From: Oscillospiraceae bacterium
GTDB lineage: Bacteria > Bacillota > Clostridia > Oscillospirales > Ruminococcaceae
NCBI GenBank assembly: GCA_019423755.1
Contig: JAHZAU010000002.1
Span: 1 to 64,000, forward strand
Length of the DNA stretch: 64,000 nt
Reading direction: 5' to 3'
Shown: positions 39,830 through 47,860 of the stretch, piece after piece
Position numbering within the stretch: position 1 is the first letter of the stretch
Layout of the letters: the number at the start of each line of letters is the position of its first letter
Position numbers and translations under genes: made by a program
Notes under the pieces: model-generated
What the model was told of the DNA's origin: nothing
Seen by the model: the letters and a program-made list of their open reading frames with translations, nothing else
The model's database searches: none

Positions 39830-42301
39830 TTAGTCCCCGAAGTTCATGCCCAGCCACATTTCGTAGTAGTAGATACGGCCGTTGTAGGCAGCAAAGGGGG
39901 TCTTTTCCATGGCTTCCAGCTGGACCGAGGTGCGGCCTTCCAGCAGCTGGGGCAGCCGCTGACGGAAGTACTCCGCCACGCTGAAGCCTTCCAAATTCTC
40001 GTTGAAGATGCTCTCATTGGCAGCGCGCTCAATGGAATTTTCCTCCGTGATCAGCCGGCCATTTTCCCTGCGGTCCTGGGCCACCAGGTCCAGCTCCTTT
40101 TCGCTGAGCAGATAGGGCATGAAGACATCGCTGTCCTGCATCAGTTCCAGCAGCTGGTCGGCGTCGATGAGGTACTCGCCCTTCTGCACGCCGTATCCGG
40201 CCGGTTCCCACGCCTGGATGCGGACATTCTTCCAGCCGATGACCGTGCTTTGGGCCGGTACGCTGTGGGCAAGGATTTGCTTTACCAGTTCCGGGTCTTG
40301 GATCATCTGCTCGTCGCTGTTCATCGAGTACTGCAGGTTTTCCTCGGTGTAGGATACCGTATCCTCAGCCAGGAAGGTAGAACAACGGGTAACGTACCAG
40401 CTTCTCGGGTCAGGCAGGGTCAGGATCAGGGTATCCACCTGGCTCAGGTCCGCCGGGCGGGGGCTTTGGCCCCACTGTTCCAGCAGTGCCAGCGTCCGGG
40501 TGTAGCTCTGCCGCAGCTGGACCGAGACCCAGGGGTCCTGAAGCAGCGGTTGGATGCCGGCGTCCCGGACCTCCACCAGCCCGCGCATGTTCAGTTCCAG
40601 GGTGCCCAGCTCCTGGTTGCTGTACAGGTCCATAAGGCCCACGTTGGTTTCCAGCATATCCTGCCGCAGGGCTTCCAGCAGCTGCTGACGCTGGCTGTCG
40701 TCCAGCTCGGTGTTGGAGCTGGTGTGGCCCATGGTGTCCGAAACGGTGATACCGGTAAAGTGGTCCGCCGTGATGCGGAACACCGGCGAGGTCTGCTCGA
40801 TGGCCGAGGCCGAACGCAGCAGCCGCATGACCTGGGAGGCCTCCCGGTCGCTGACGGTGTAACGGCGTCTTGCGGTGCCGAAGGTCTTGTGATAGGTCAG
40901 GGTGATGTATCCCACATCCGAGCGGGTGGTGCCGTCGTTTTCCAGGAACTGACGGTGCAGGGCGATAACCTGACCGATGAGCTCCGGATCATCCAGCACC
41001 AGCTCCGGCTGCTCCAGGGTGGAGTTGACCGACTCCTCCGGGGTGCGGGCGTTGCGGATGGCGCTTTCGGGAATATAGGCGTTTTCGGTTTCCAGCAGGT
41101 CGGTCTCGATCTCCACCGAGGTCACATCGTCCAGGCTGGGGACCCACTGCTCGTAGCCGAAGCCTCCGCAGGCCACATACACCGCCGCCAGGGTCATAAG
41201 CGCCGTGCTGGCGAAGATGGCCCGGCGCTGTTTGCGCAGGGTGGTGAAGCCCTTGGCGGTGATGGCTTCCACGATTATGTAACCCAGCGGGCCGCCCACC
41301 AGGGCGGAAAAGACCGGCAGCCAGTCGTTAACACCGGTGAGACTGATGTTCAAAGTCTCATAAAGCAGGTAGGCAAACAGGCAGCCGCCGAATGCCTTGA
41401 TGATGGTGCCCAGCCAGCCGGAACGGCCCCACTGCCCAGCGTATTCGCTGTGGCGGCGGCGGTAGCACCAGAAGGCCAGTACCAGCAGCGCCGCTGCCAG
41501 GATGACCCACACCGTCTGAGGCAGCAGATAGCGGCCGTAGTCGCCGTCCCAGGCGGCCGCCCGGTCCATGGCCAGCAGGACGGTGCCGTAGGGGGACAGC
41601 TGCGCCAGGTTGCGCATCCCCGGATGGGGAATGTAGCCGTAAAGGGAACCAGCCAGGCTATGCCAGACGACCGGCAGCACGCTGGTTATGGAGCACAGCG
41701 CTCCGCTGTAACCGATGGCTTCCACAAAGGTGGAGGTATTCACCGCCACAAAGGTGGCCACCGAAAAGATCACAAAGCTCATGCAGATCACCGACAGCAT
41801 CAGCGTGCCGGTCTCCTGCAGGAGTGTCGTCAGGTCCACCCAGGGGTGGCCCACCAGCGGGCAGGCCAGGCTTCCCAGCAGGACGGCCACCAGCATCGGC
41901 AGGGTGCAGATGGTGTAGCCCACGGCAAAATGCGCCGCCAGCCAGGTCTCCCGGCTCACCGGCAGACTGTGGTAAAAGTCCACGGCCCGTTTGTCGTGCA
42001 GATAATGCATCATCATCGCCGCCAGCATCACCGGCGCCGCCAGCAGGATAAGATCCAGCAGGACGCGGGCAACATCCGGGAAATAGGTGCCGATGCCCGG
42101 GTCCATGGCGTATTCCGCCGCCCATTTGATCGCACGGGAACGGTCGTTGATGGCCTCCACATAACACGGCAGGGACACGGCCAGCAGCAAAAGTACCTGA
42201 TACAGCGCCGTCAGGCTGCCGTACCGGCGCAGCAGCTCCCGATACAGGTGCCCAAACACCTTGGGCTGGAACTGCTTAGAAAAGGATGTTGTTGTAGTCA
42301 T
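39830..42301 (-). CDS. Large ABC transporter membrane protein with extracytoplasmic domain
   Basis: 823 residues. The first 360 or so residues hold about six transmembrane segments of ABC-2 permease type (LYQVLLLLAVSLPCYV, LILLAAPVMLAAMMMHYL, MLVAVLLGSLACPL, SVICMSFVIFSVATFVAV, WVILAAALLVLAFWCY and others). A final helix (ALMTLAAVYVACGGF) leads into a C-terminal domain of about 430 residues, rich in Glu/Asp/Gln, probably outside. It overlaps the ATPase gene by 26 bp. Together with the GntR/YtrA-type regulator the set resembles the ytrABC family of cell-envelope-stress ABC operons. Substrate unknown. Confidence 0.75.
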   Translation of the reverse strand: MTTTTSFSKQFQPKVFGHLYRELLRRYGSLTALYQVLLLLAVSLPCYVEAINDRSRAIKWAAEYAMDPGIGTYFPDVARVLLDLILLAAPVMLAAMMMHYLHDKRAVDFYHSLPVSRETWLAAHFAVGYTICTLPMLVAVLLGSLACPLVGHPWVDLTTLLQETGTLMLSVICMSFVIFSVATFVAVNTSTFVEAIGYSGALCSITSVLPVVWHSLAGSLYGYIPHPGMRNLAQLSPYGTVLLAMDRAAAWDGDYGRYLLPQTVWVILAAALLVLAFWCYRRRHSEYAGQWGRSGWLGTIIKAFGGCLFAYLLYETLNISLTGVNDWLPVFSALVGGPLGYIIVEAITAKGFTTLRKQRRAIFASTALMTLAAVYVACGGFGYEQWVPSLDDVTSVEIETDLLETENAYIPESAIRNARTPEESVNSTLEQPELVLDDPELIGQVIALHRQFLENDGTTRSDVGYITLTYHKTFGTARRRYTVSDREASQVMRLLRSASAIEQTSPVFRITADHFTGITVSDTMGHTSSNTELDDSQRQQLLEALRQDMLETNVGLMDLYSNQELGTLELNMRGLVEVRDAGIQPLLQDPWVSVQLRQSYTRTLALLEQWGQSPRPADLSQVDTLILTLPDPRSWYVTRCSTFLAEDTVSYTEENLQYSMNSDEQMIQDPELVKQILAHSVPAQSTVIGWKNVRIQAWEPAGYGVQKGEYLIDADQLLELMQDSDVFMPYLLSEKELDLVAQDRRENGRLITEENSIERAANESIFNENLEGFSVAEYFRQRLPQLLEGRTSVQLEAMEKTPFAAYNGRIYYYEMWLGMNFGD

Positions 42302-43178
42302 ACCCTACCGCCTCCATTTCGTAGATAAATACTTCCTCCAAGGTCAGCGGCACCCCTTCGCACAGCAGCGGGTCCAGGGTCTGCAGCGCCTGGGTGACCT
42401 CCTCCACCGAGCCGCGGGCCACGATCTCGGCCACGCTGCCGGTGACTTCCAGGGAAAGCACCTGCAGCCGCTGGCGCAGTTCTTCCTCCGAAGGCATAGG
42501 CCGGGCAACCAGCTGTACCTTGCAGAAGCCCAGCTTCAGGTCCTGGATGTCCCGCTGGAAGAGGATGTGCCCCTGGTGCATAAGGCCCACCTGGTCGCAC
42601 ATATCTTCCAGCTCCCGCAGGTTGTGGGAGGCGATGATGACGGTGGTGCCCTTCTGGGCCACGTCGTCGGCCAGCAGCTTGCGCAGCGCCACCCGGACGA
42701 TGGGGTCCAAGCCGTCAAAGGCTTCGTCCAACAGCAGATAGCGGGGGCAGCAGCTCAGTGCCAAGATCAGCGCCGCCTGCCGCCGCATGCCCTTGGAGCA
42801 GGTGGCAAGCTTTCTTCCCGGGTCCAGGGGGAAGCAGCTGATCAGCTGGGCGTAGCGCTCCGGGTCCCAGCCGGGACACACCTTGGAAAAGAACCGCGCC
42901 GAGGAGTCCAGCGTCGCCCCCGGCAGGTGGTACAGCTCGTCGGACACAAAGGCGATCTGCCCCTTGAGCGCCAGGTTTTCGTACACCGGCTCGCCGCCGA
43001 TCTCCACCGAGCCCTCGGTGGGCTGGTACACCCCGCACAACAGCCGCAGCAGGGTGGATTTGCCCGCTCCGTTGGAGCCCACCAGGCCGTAGATGCACCC
43101 TTCCGGGATCTCCGCCGTAAAGTGGTCCAGCGCGGTGATCTGGTCAAACTGTTTGGTCAAGTTGTTTATCTGGATCAT
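42276..43178 (-). CDS. ABC transporter ATP-binding protein
   Basis: 300 residues. Walker A GSNGAGKSTLL, signature-like segment CSKGMRRQAALIL (degenerate LSGGQ), Walker B YLLLDEAFDGLD and His switch IIASHNLRELE. It matches the YtrB/CcmA-like group of drug- or envelope-related ABC ATPases. ATG overlaps the regulator stop by 4 bp, and the 3' end overlaps the permease, so regulator, ATPase and permease are translationally coupled. ABC ATPase of the adjacent permease. Confidence 0.9.
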   Translation of the reverse strand: MIQINNLTKQFDQITALDHFTAEIPEGCIYGLVGSNGAGKSTLLRLLCGVYQPTEGSVEIGGEPVYENLALKGQIAFVSDELYHLPGATLDSSARFFSKVCPGWDPERYAQLISCFPLDPGRKLATCSKGMRRQAALILALSCCPRYLLLDEAFDGLDPIVRVALRKLLADDVAQKGTTVIIASHNLRELEDMCDQVGLMHQGHILFQRDIQDLKLGFCKVQLVARPMPSEEELRQRLQVLSLEVTGSVAEIVARGSVEEVTQALQTLDPLLCEGVPLTLEEVFIYEMEAVGYDYNNILF

Positions 43179-43576
43179 TCCTTCTCCCCTCCTGTCTGCG
43201 CCTCATGCTGCGCTGCTTGCTCGGCTCCCTCCCGGGCCGCTTGGAGCACCTCCTGGACGGTACAGCCGCGCTGCACCGCCTGGGCGGCGCTTTGGCGCAC
43301 CTCGTCCAGCTCCCGGCGGCGCACCTGTTCCCGGGCGACCGCTCCGGCGCTGACAAAGCTGCCCTTGCCGGGCACGGTACAAAGGATGCCCTCCCGTTCC
43401 AGCTCCTGGTAGGCCTTCTGCACTGTGTTGGGGTTGACGCCGATCTCCCGCGCCAGAGAACGCACCGAAGGCAGCTTCTGGTTTTCGTCCCAGATCCCCA
43501 GCGCCGAAAGCCGGATGATCTGGCTTTTGAGCTGCTCATAAATGGGCACCCGGCTTTGCAGGTCGATTCGAATCAT
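43175..43576 (-). CDS. GntR-family (YtrA-type) transcriptional regulator
   Basis: 133 residues. It starts MIRIDLQSRVPIYEQLKSQI and has the GntR winged helix (LPSVRSLAREIGVNPNTVQKAYQELEREGILCTVPGKGSF) with only a short C-terminal helical tail, the pattern of the YtrA subfamily. It likely represses its own ABC operon in response to envelope stress. I chose ATG 43576 (GGTGGG 7 nt upstream) over the in-frame GTG 43588. The divergent dyad GAACTA-N7-TAGTTC lies just upstream. Confidence 0.9.
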   Translation of the reverse strand: MIRIDLQSRVPIYEQLKSQIIRLSALGIWDENQKLPSVRSLAREIGVNPNTVQKAYQELEREGILCTVPGKGSFVSAGAVAREQVRRRELDEVRQSAAQAVQRGCTVQEVLQAAREGAEQAAQHEAQTGGEKE

Positions 43577-43607
43577 GCTGTTTCCCACCCTTTCTTGCCG
43601 GTTTATT

Positions 43608-43670
43608 GAACTATCCGTATTAGTTCGATTAGTACAGTTTGATTATAACCGACACTCGTCCTATTGTCAA
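43608..43670 (-). promoter_or_regulatory. Promoter and operator of the GntR-ABC operon
   Basis: TTGACA (43670-43665), 17-bp spacer, TATAAT (43647-43642). Downstream is an ACTAAT-CGA-ACTAAT direct repeat and the inverted repeat GAACTA-N7-TAGTTC (43608-43626), a good candidate site for the YtrA-type regulator. Confidence 0.7.
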
Positions 43671-43688
43671 GCAGAAAAAATCCGCAAA

Positions 43689-43728
43689 CAAAAAAGCCCG
43701 GCCCCCAGACGGAGCCGGACCAATTTTC
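43689..43728 (-). terminator. Terminator of the XRE-ImmA-patatin-C26 operon
   Basis: GTCCGGCTCC / GGGGGCCGGGC imperfect stem followed on the minus strand by T6. Confidence 0.7.
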
Positions 43729-43742
43729 TCTTTTTTATGGGC

Positions 43743-44465
43743 TTATTCTTCGCCGCCGCAAGCCCGGATAAAGGCGCAGAACAGCTGGGCGCTGGGGTCG
43801 TCCTGCATACCCAGCCACTCGGGGTGCCACTGTACTGCCCAAGCAAAGGGCAGCTGGGGCAGGTACATGGCCTCGACGATGCCGTCGTTGGCGGTAGCCA
43901 TGGCGCAGAGGCCTTCTCCCAGCTTTTTCACACCCTGGTGGTGCATGCTGTTGACCTCCAACATCTCCCGGCCGGTCAGCTGGGCCAGGGGGGTGTTGCG
44001 GATCAGGTTGACGGTGTGGGTCGCCTCCGCCAGGGACTGACCGGGGATCTTCTCCTGGTCGTGCTGGATCTTGGACTGGGGCAGCTGGGTGGGGATATCC
44101 TGGTAGAGGGTGCCGCCCAGGGCCACGTTCATCACCTGGAAGCCCCGGCAGATGCCCAGCACCGGCTTGCCGCTGCGCAGCGCCGCCGCCATAAGGGGAA
44201 GCTCGATGCGGTCGCGCTCCGGCACGATGCCGCCGCACTGGGGCAGCACCTCCTCGCCATAGGCGCCGGGATGGATGTCCGCGCCGCCGCTGAAGAGGAA
44301 GCCGTCAAAGCGGTCCACAATGTCCTGGATCTCCAGGGCACCGCCGGTCAGCGGCAGGGACACCGGGATGCCCCCGGCCTGGTCGATGCAGTTGAGGTAG
44401 GTTTCTCTCTGCCAGACCCGGTCCTCGTCGTACCGGGAGGTAATAGCGATAATCGGTTTACTCAT
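43743..44465 (-). CDS. Gamma-glutamyl-gamma-aminobutyrate hydrolase-like (peptidase C26, PuuD family)
   Basis: 240 residues. Class I glutamine-amidotransferase-like fold: FSGGADIHP, nucleophile elbow VLGICRGFQ with Cys106, and the QWHPEW catalytic His/Glu. PuuD-family enzymes cleave gamma-glutamyl amides such as gamma-glutamyl-GABA in polyamine or amine breakdown; substrate here unknown. ATG 44465 with GGAGATCCAAC upstream; it overlaps the patatin stop by 8 bp. Last gene of the four-gene operon. Confidence 0.85.
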   Translation of the reverse strand: MSKPIIAITSRYDEDRVWQRETYLNCIDQAGGIPVSLPLTGGALEIQDIVDRFDGFLFSGGADIHPGAYGEEVLPQCGGIVPERDRIELPLMAAALRSGKPVLGICRGFQVMNVALGGTLYQDIPTQLPQSKIQHDQEKIPGQSLAEATHTVNLIRNTPLAQLTGREMLEVNSMHHQGVKKLGEGLCAMATANDGIVEAMYLPQLPFAWAVQWHPEWLGMQDDPSAQLFCAFIRACGGEE

Positions 44466-45783
44466 GTTGGATCTCCTCCTTTTTCTGTCCAAACCGGTTG
44501 GCGATGACGCAAAGGTACAGCGCCGCCCAGAATTCTTTTGTAAATGCGCCGGCCAGCAGCTGCAGCTGGGCCATGCTTCCCTCGCCCCGCAGCAGCGCGG
44601 CGATGCGCCCTAAGATCAGATGCACGCGGCTGGTCTGGTCCCAAGCGGAAAGCTCGCTGAAGCGGCGGTGCAGCTGGGCCAAAAGCCCTTCCCACTCCTC
44701 CGGCGGCGTTTGGGGACGCTTTTGCAGCCAAAGGTTTCGCAGGATCATCTGGAACCGCCCGAAGTCGTACCGCTGCAGCGGGTCCGCCCCCAGGCATTCC
44801 CCGCAGGCCTCCGCCGCCAGCAGCACCATCCGGTCGGGGTTGTAGGGGTGCAGGCCCTGGGATTTTTTCAAAAACTCCCGCTCCTGGCGGATGAGCAGCT
44901 TTCGTTCCAGGGAGCCCCACCCGCCGGGGTCGGCCTCCCGCAGGGCGTCCAGCAGCTCCCGGGCGCTGGCCTGGATGAACTTGCTTTCCCGCAGCCAGCT
45001 TTCCCGGTCAAAGGCGTACAGATACCCTTCCAGCTGGCCCAGGGCCTTCATGGTGTCCAGGTACCCCAGCTCGATGTTCCGCCGGGCAAGACCCGGCTCA
45101 AACTGCAAAAACGACCCCAGGTTCCAGGACGGCCGGATCACCGTCACCGGACGGCCCCCGGCGTGGATGCGAGGCATCCGCCCCACCGATTCCAAATCCA
45201 CGGCGATGACCCGCCGGGCGCCCATCTGGATCGCCAGGTTTACCGGCATGTTGTCGTGGTAACCGCCGTCTACATAGCGGTTGCCGCCGATCTCCTTGGT
45301 AGGAAACGCCGGGAAGCAGGACGCCGAAGCCATGAGATATTCCCCCAGCATCCCCGGCGGGATCTGCTCCTTGCGCAGTTCCAGCGGGCGCAGGCTGGGG
45401 TATTCCACCGTCACCAGGGCGTAGTCGATGGGGGAACGGTAGAAGCGTTCCTCGTCCACCAGGCTGCGGATCATCCCTTCCAGCGGGGTCACGTCCACCC
45501 CGCGCTGCTCCATGGTCTTTTTGGCAAACCCGGCCCAAAGCCAAGGGTCCTCCCGGCCGGAGGGCGCCCCCTGCAGCACCTTTTCGTAGGAGATGTTCTC
45601 CCACACCGCCTGGGCCTGCTCGTAGTCCTGCTGCACCATGAGCACCCCGTTAAGCGCCCCCACCGAGGTGCCGGTGACGATCTGATACTCGATTTTCAGC
45701 TGGCGCAGTGCCCGCCACACGCCCAGCTGATAGGCGCCGCGGGAGCCTCCTCCCGCCAGCACCACCGCTGTCTTTCCGTTCAT
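44458..45783 (-). CDS. Patatin-like phospholipase with C-terminal extension
   Basis: 441 residues. Patatin catalytic features: oxyanion loop GGGSRGAYQLG (residues about 11-21), nucleophile GTSVG with Ser40, and DGGYHDN with Asp172, forming a Ser-Asp dyad. The patatin domain occupies about 1-275; the last 160 residues are helical with no recognised domain. No signal peptide, so a cytosolic or membrane-associated lipid acyl hydrolase. ATG overlaps the protease gene stop (ATGA), and the end overlaps the C26 gene. Coupling to a regulator-protease pair is unusual (see findings). Confidence 0.88.
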   Translation of the reverse strand: MNGKTAVVLAGGGSRGAYQLGVWRALRQLKIEYQIVTGTSVGALNGVLMVQQDYEQAQAVWENISYEKVLQGAPSGREDPWLWAGFAKKTMEQRGVDVTPLEGMIRSLVDEERFYRSPIDYALVTVEYPSLRPLELRKEQIPPGMLGEYLMASASCFPAFPTKEIGGNRYVDGGYHDNMPVNLAIQMGARRVIAVDLESVGRMPRIHAGGRPVTVIRPSWNLGSFLQFEPGLARRNIELGYLDTMKALGQLEGYLYAFDRESWLRESKFIQASARELLDALREADPGGWGSLERKLLIRQEREFLKKSQGLHPYNPDRMVLLAAEACGECLGADPLQRYDFGRFQMILRNLWLQKRPQTPPEEWEGLLAQLHRRFSELSAWDQTSRVHLILGRIAALLRGEGSMAQLQLLAGAFTKEFWAALYLCVIANRFGQKKEEIQHE

Positions 45784-46244
45784 TCGTTTCCCCCTTTCTC
45801 CCGCCGCAGCTGCGGCGCTACCTTTTCCAACATGATGCCGGCGATGCGTTCCTCCACCCCCAGGTCCTCCGCCAGCTGCCACACCGGCGGCTGGTCGGCA
45901 AGCTCCGCCGGGTCCAGCAGCAGCGCCGCGCAAAATTCGTCCGCCTCCCGCTCAAAGCGTTGGCTCACCTGCAGGGTGTTCTGGGTCAAAAACAGCAGGT
46001 TTTGCTCCGGGTGCAGCAGGCAGTGCCCCAGCTCGTGGGCGCACACCTGCCGGCGCAGCGGGCGTTCCAGCTCCCGCCCCAGGCAGATGACCCGCCGGTC
46101 CCGCACCTGGAAGGAAAACCCCCGCACGCTGTCGGGCAGCTGCACCGACAGCACCGCGATGCCCAGCCGGTCGCACAGTTCCAGCGGGTCTCGGGTGCCC
46201 CACCGCTGCCAAAGCTCCTGGGCGGTTCGGGTGGCTAAGGTCAT
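45780..46244 (-). CDS. ImmA/IrrE-family metallopeptidase
   Basis: 154 residues. HExxH zinc motif AHELGHCLLHPE (H70, E71, H74) followed by the EREADEFCAALLL helix carrying the third ligand Glu, exactly the ImmA/IrrE pattern. These peptidases cleave a partner repressor, usually an XRE protein encoded next door. It starts ATG 46244 inside the XRE stop (4-bp overlap) and its stop overlaps the patatin start. The likely substrate is the preceding XRE regulator. Confidence 0.9.
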   Translation of the reverse strand: MTLATRTAQELWQRWGTRDPLELCDRLGIAVLSVQLPDSVRGFSFQVRDRRVICLGRELERPLRRQVCAHELGHCLLHPEQNLLFLTQNTLQVSQRFEREADEFCAALLLDPAELADQPPVWQLAEDLGVEERIAGIMLEKVAPQLRREKGGNE

Positions 46245-46681
46245 GGCCGCCCCTCCTTTTCCCCGGACTCCGGCGCGGCGGCATCCTCCACAGAAACAGT
46301 CTGGTCCAAAGCCAGCACCTTCATGCTCCACTCCATGGCGTCGGCGATGGCCTGCAGCTCCTGGGGGGTCAGCGGACGGCCGTTGAACATCAGCCCCGAG
46401 CTGCGCAGCAGCCGGGCCCGGATCTCGTCAATGAGCTGGGAAAGATCCTGGTCCTCCGGCGGCGCGGGCTCCCCGGCGGTCAATTCCTCCCGGCCCACCA
46501 GGTAATCCACCCGTACGCCGAACACCTCCGCCACCCGGCAAAGGATGTCCGGGTCCGGCTGGCGGCGGCCCTGCTCGTACATCCCCACCGCGCTGGCCGA
46601 GATGCCCAGCCGGTCGGCCAGTTCCTGTTGGGTATATCCTCTTCCCTTTCGCAGCAGACGCAGCCGCTCGCCCAGTGTCAC
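46241..46681 (-). CDS. XRE-family transcriptional regulator
   Basis: 146 residues. N-terminal XRE HTH (LGERLRLLRKGRGYTQQELADRLGISASAVGMYEQGRRQPDPDIL, about residues 3-48) followed by a linker and a C-terminal acidic helical part with LIDEIRARLLRS. GTG start with AGGAGG 9 nt upstream. Promoter TTGTAA-17-TATAAT. First gene of the overlapping regulator-protease-lipase-amidase operon and divergent from the small sigma-like gene. Confidence 0.9.
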   Translation of the reverse strand: MTLGERLRLLRKGRGYTQQELADRLGISASAVGMYEQGRRQPDPDILCRVAEVFGVRVDYLVGREELTAGEPAPPEDQDLSQLIDEIRARLLRSSGLMFNGRPLTPQELQAIADAMEWSMKVLALDQTVSVEDAAAPESGEKEGRP

Positions 46682-46713
46682 CGCGCTTCCCCTCCTTTTT
46701 TGTGATTTCTTCT

Positions 46714-46742
46714 ATTATAGCAACCCGGCGGCCGTTTTACAA
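46714..46742 (-). promoter_or_regulatory. Promoter of the XRE operon
   Basis: TTGTAA (46742-46737), 17-bp spacer, TATAAT (46719-46714). Confidence 0.7.
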
Positions 46743-46785
46743 CTCCGTATCAGAAAATATTTTCCTGTTTTCAGCAGAATTCATC

Positions 46786-46814
46786 TTGACTTCACACAAT
46801 TCGTGTGTTAATCT
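46786..46814 (+). promoter_or_regulatory. Promoter and operator of the sigma-like gene
   Basis: TTGACT (46786-46791), 17-bp spacer, TAATCT (46809-46814). A perfect dyad CACAC-AATTC-GTGTG (46793-46807) fills the spacer; the XRE regulator encoded across the gap is the obvious candidate binder. Confidence 0.65.
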
Positions 46815-46864
46815 AGGGTCAAGCCCCATACAACCTTTACCAATTCAGAAAGGATGTGCTGTTT

Positions 46865-47161
46865 TTGAGAAATATCATCCCGTTGGAAAGCCTGGATCTG
46901 ATGGCAGATCTTCGGGGCCTGCCGGAGCGAACCAACCGCCGCCAGCTGGAGGAATACCGCCGCTTCCTGCATCGCGCCATCGCCACCGAACTGACCCAGC
47001 GCCAGCGCCAGATCCTCTGCCTTTATTACTTCGACCGGCTTTCCATGCCGCAGATCGCCCAGCAGCTGGGCATCCACAAGTCCAGCGTCTCCCGCACCAT
47101 CCGCACCGCCCTGGACCGCCTGACTCAGCTGTCGGCGGTTTATTTTCAGGTCCGTTCCTAA
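46865..47161 (+). CDS. Small sigma-70 region 4-like DNA-binding protein
   Basis: 98 residues. It has only the helix-turn-helix of sigma region 4 (LTQRQRQILCLYYFDRLSMPQIAQQLGIHKSSVSRTIRTALDRL) preceded by a helical stretch with no recognisable region 2. It cannot bind core polymerase like a full sigma, so it is better called a sigma-like or LuxR/phage-type regulator. The start is TTG 46865 with AAAGGA 10 nt upstream; the overlapping GTG at 46856 is too close to the ribosome site. Divergent from the XRE operon. Confidence 0.75.
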   Translation: MRNIIPLESLDLMADLRGLPERTNRRQLEEYRRFLHRAIATELTQRQRQILCLYYFDRLSMPQIAQQLGIHKSSVSRTIRTALDRLTQLSAVYFQVRS

Positions 47162-47263
47162 GCCCCTTGCCAACGGCGCCGCTCCCGTTTTATAATAAGG
47201 TTAGCCCCACCCCTTCGGGCCGGCCCCAAGGGCGGAAAATTAAGAAAGGTAAGGTTCCTGTTT

Positions 47264-47797
47264 ATGAGCAATATTTGGCATGACATCAACCCCAAACGCA
47301 TCGCTCCGGAAGATTTCCTGGCTGTAGTCGAGATCACCGCCGGCAGCAAGAAAAAATACGAGCTGGATAAAGAGACCGGTCTCATCATCCTGGACCGCAT
47401 CCTCTACACCTCTACCCACTACCCGGCAAACTACGGCTTCATCCCCCGTACCTACGGCGATGACCGCGACCCGCTGGACGTGCTCATCCTCTGCTCCGAG
47501 CCTCTGGAGCCGCTGACCCTGGTACACTGCTACCCCATCGGCGTTATCTCCATGATCGACAACGGCCGTCACGATGAAAAGATCATCGCCATCCCCTTCG
47601 ACGACCCCACCTACAACAGCTACCACGATATCTCTGAGCTGCCCCGCCACATCTTCGACGAAATGTCCCACTTCTTCTCGGTGTACAAGTCCCTGGAAGG
47701 CAAGCAGACCGCTGTAGATGAGGTGGAAGGCCGCGAAAAAGCAATCTCGGTTATTCAGGAGGCTCTGGATAACTACATCACCAACTTTTGCAAATAA
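47264..47797 (+). CDS. ppa: Inorganic pyrophosphatase (family I)
   Basis: 177 residues, the size of soluble family I pyrophosphatases. It has AGSKKKYELDKETG, HYPANYGFIPRTYGDDRDPLDVL (the catalytic Asp cluster), and a conserved Lys/Asp set further on. It hydrolyses PPi, pulling biosynthetic reactions forward. ATG with AAAGGTAAGG upstream, about 100 bp after the sigma-like gene; no obvious link to it. Confidence 0.93.
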   Translation: MSNIWHDINPKRIAPEDFLAVVEITAGSKKKYELDKETGLIILDRILYTSTHYPANYGFIPRTYGDDRDPLDVLILCSEPLEPLTLVHCYPIGVISMIDNGRHDEKIIAIPFDDPTYNSYHDISELPRHIFDEMSHFFSVYKSLEGKQTAVDEVEGREKAISVIQEALDNYITNFCK

Positions 47798-47812
47798 AGA
47801 AAACACCCAATA

Positions 47813-47849
47813 ACAAAAAAGCAGCCCTCCGATGGAGGGCTGCTTTTTT
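47813..47849. terminator. Bidirectional terminator between ppa and the MATE gene
   Basis: AGCAGCCCTCC / GGAGGGCTGCT 11-bp stem flanked by A6 and T6. Confidence 0.9.
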
Positions 47850-47860
47850 ATGCGAAAACG

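Noticed and set aside
39821..42328. 835-codon plus-strand ORF over the ABC permease
   Set aside because: Antisense of a coupled operon gene; product rich in Gln/His/Gly and without membrane or domain features.
43743..46742. Prophage or integrative element around the XRE-ImmA pair
   Set aside because: No integrase, excisionase, recombinase or attachment repeats seen, and flanking genes are housekeeping.
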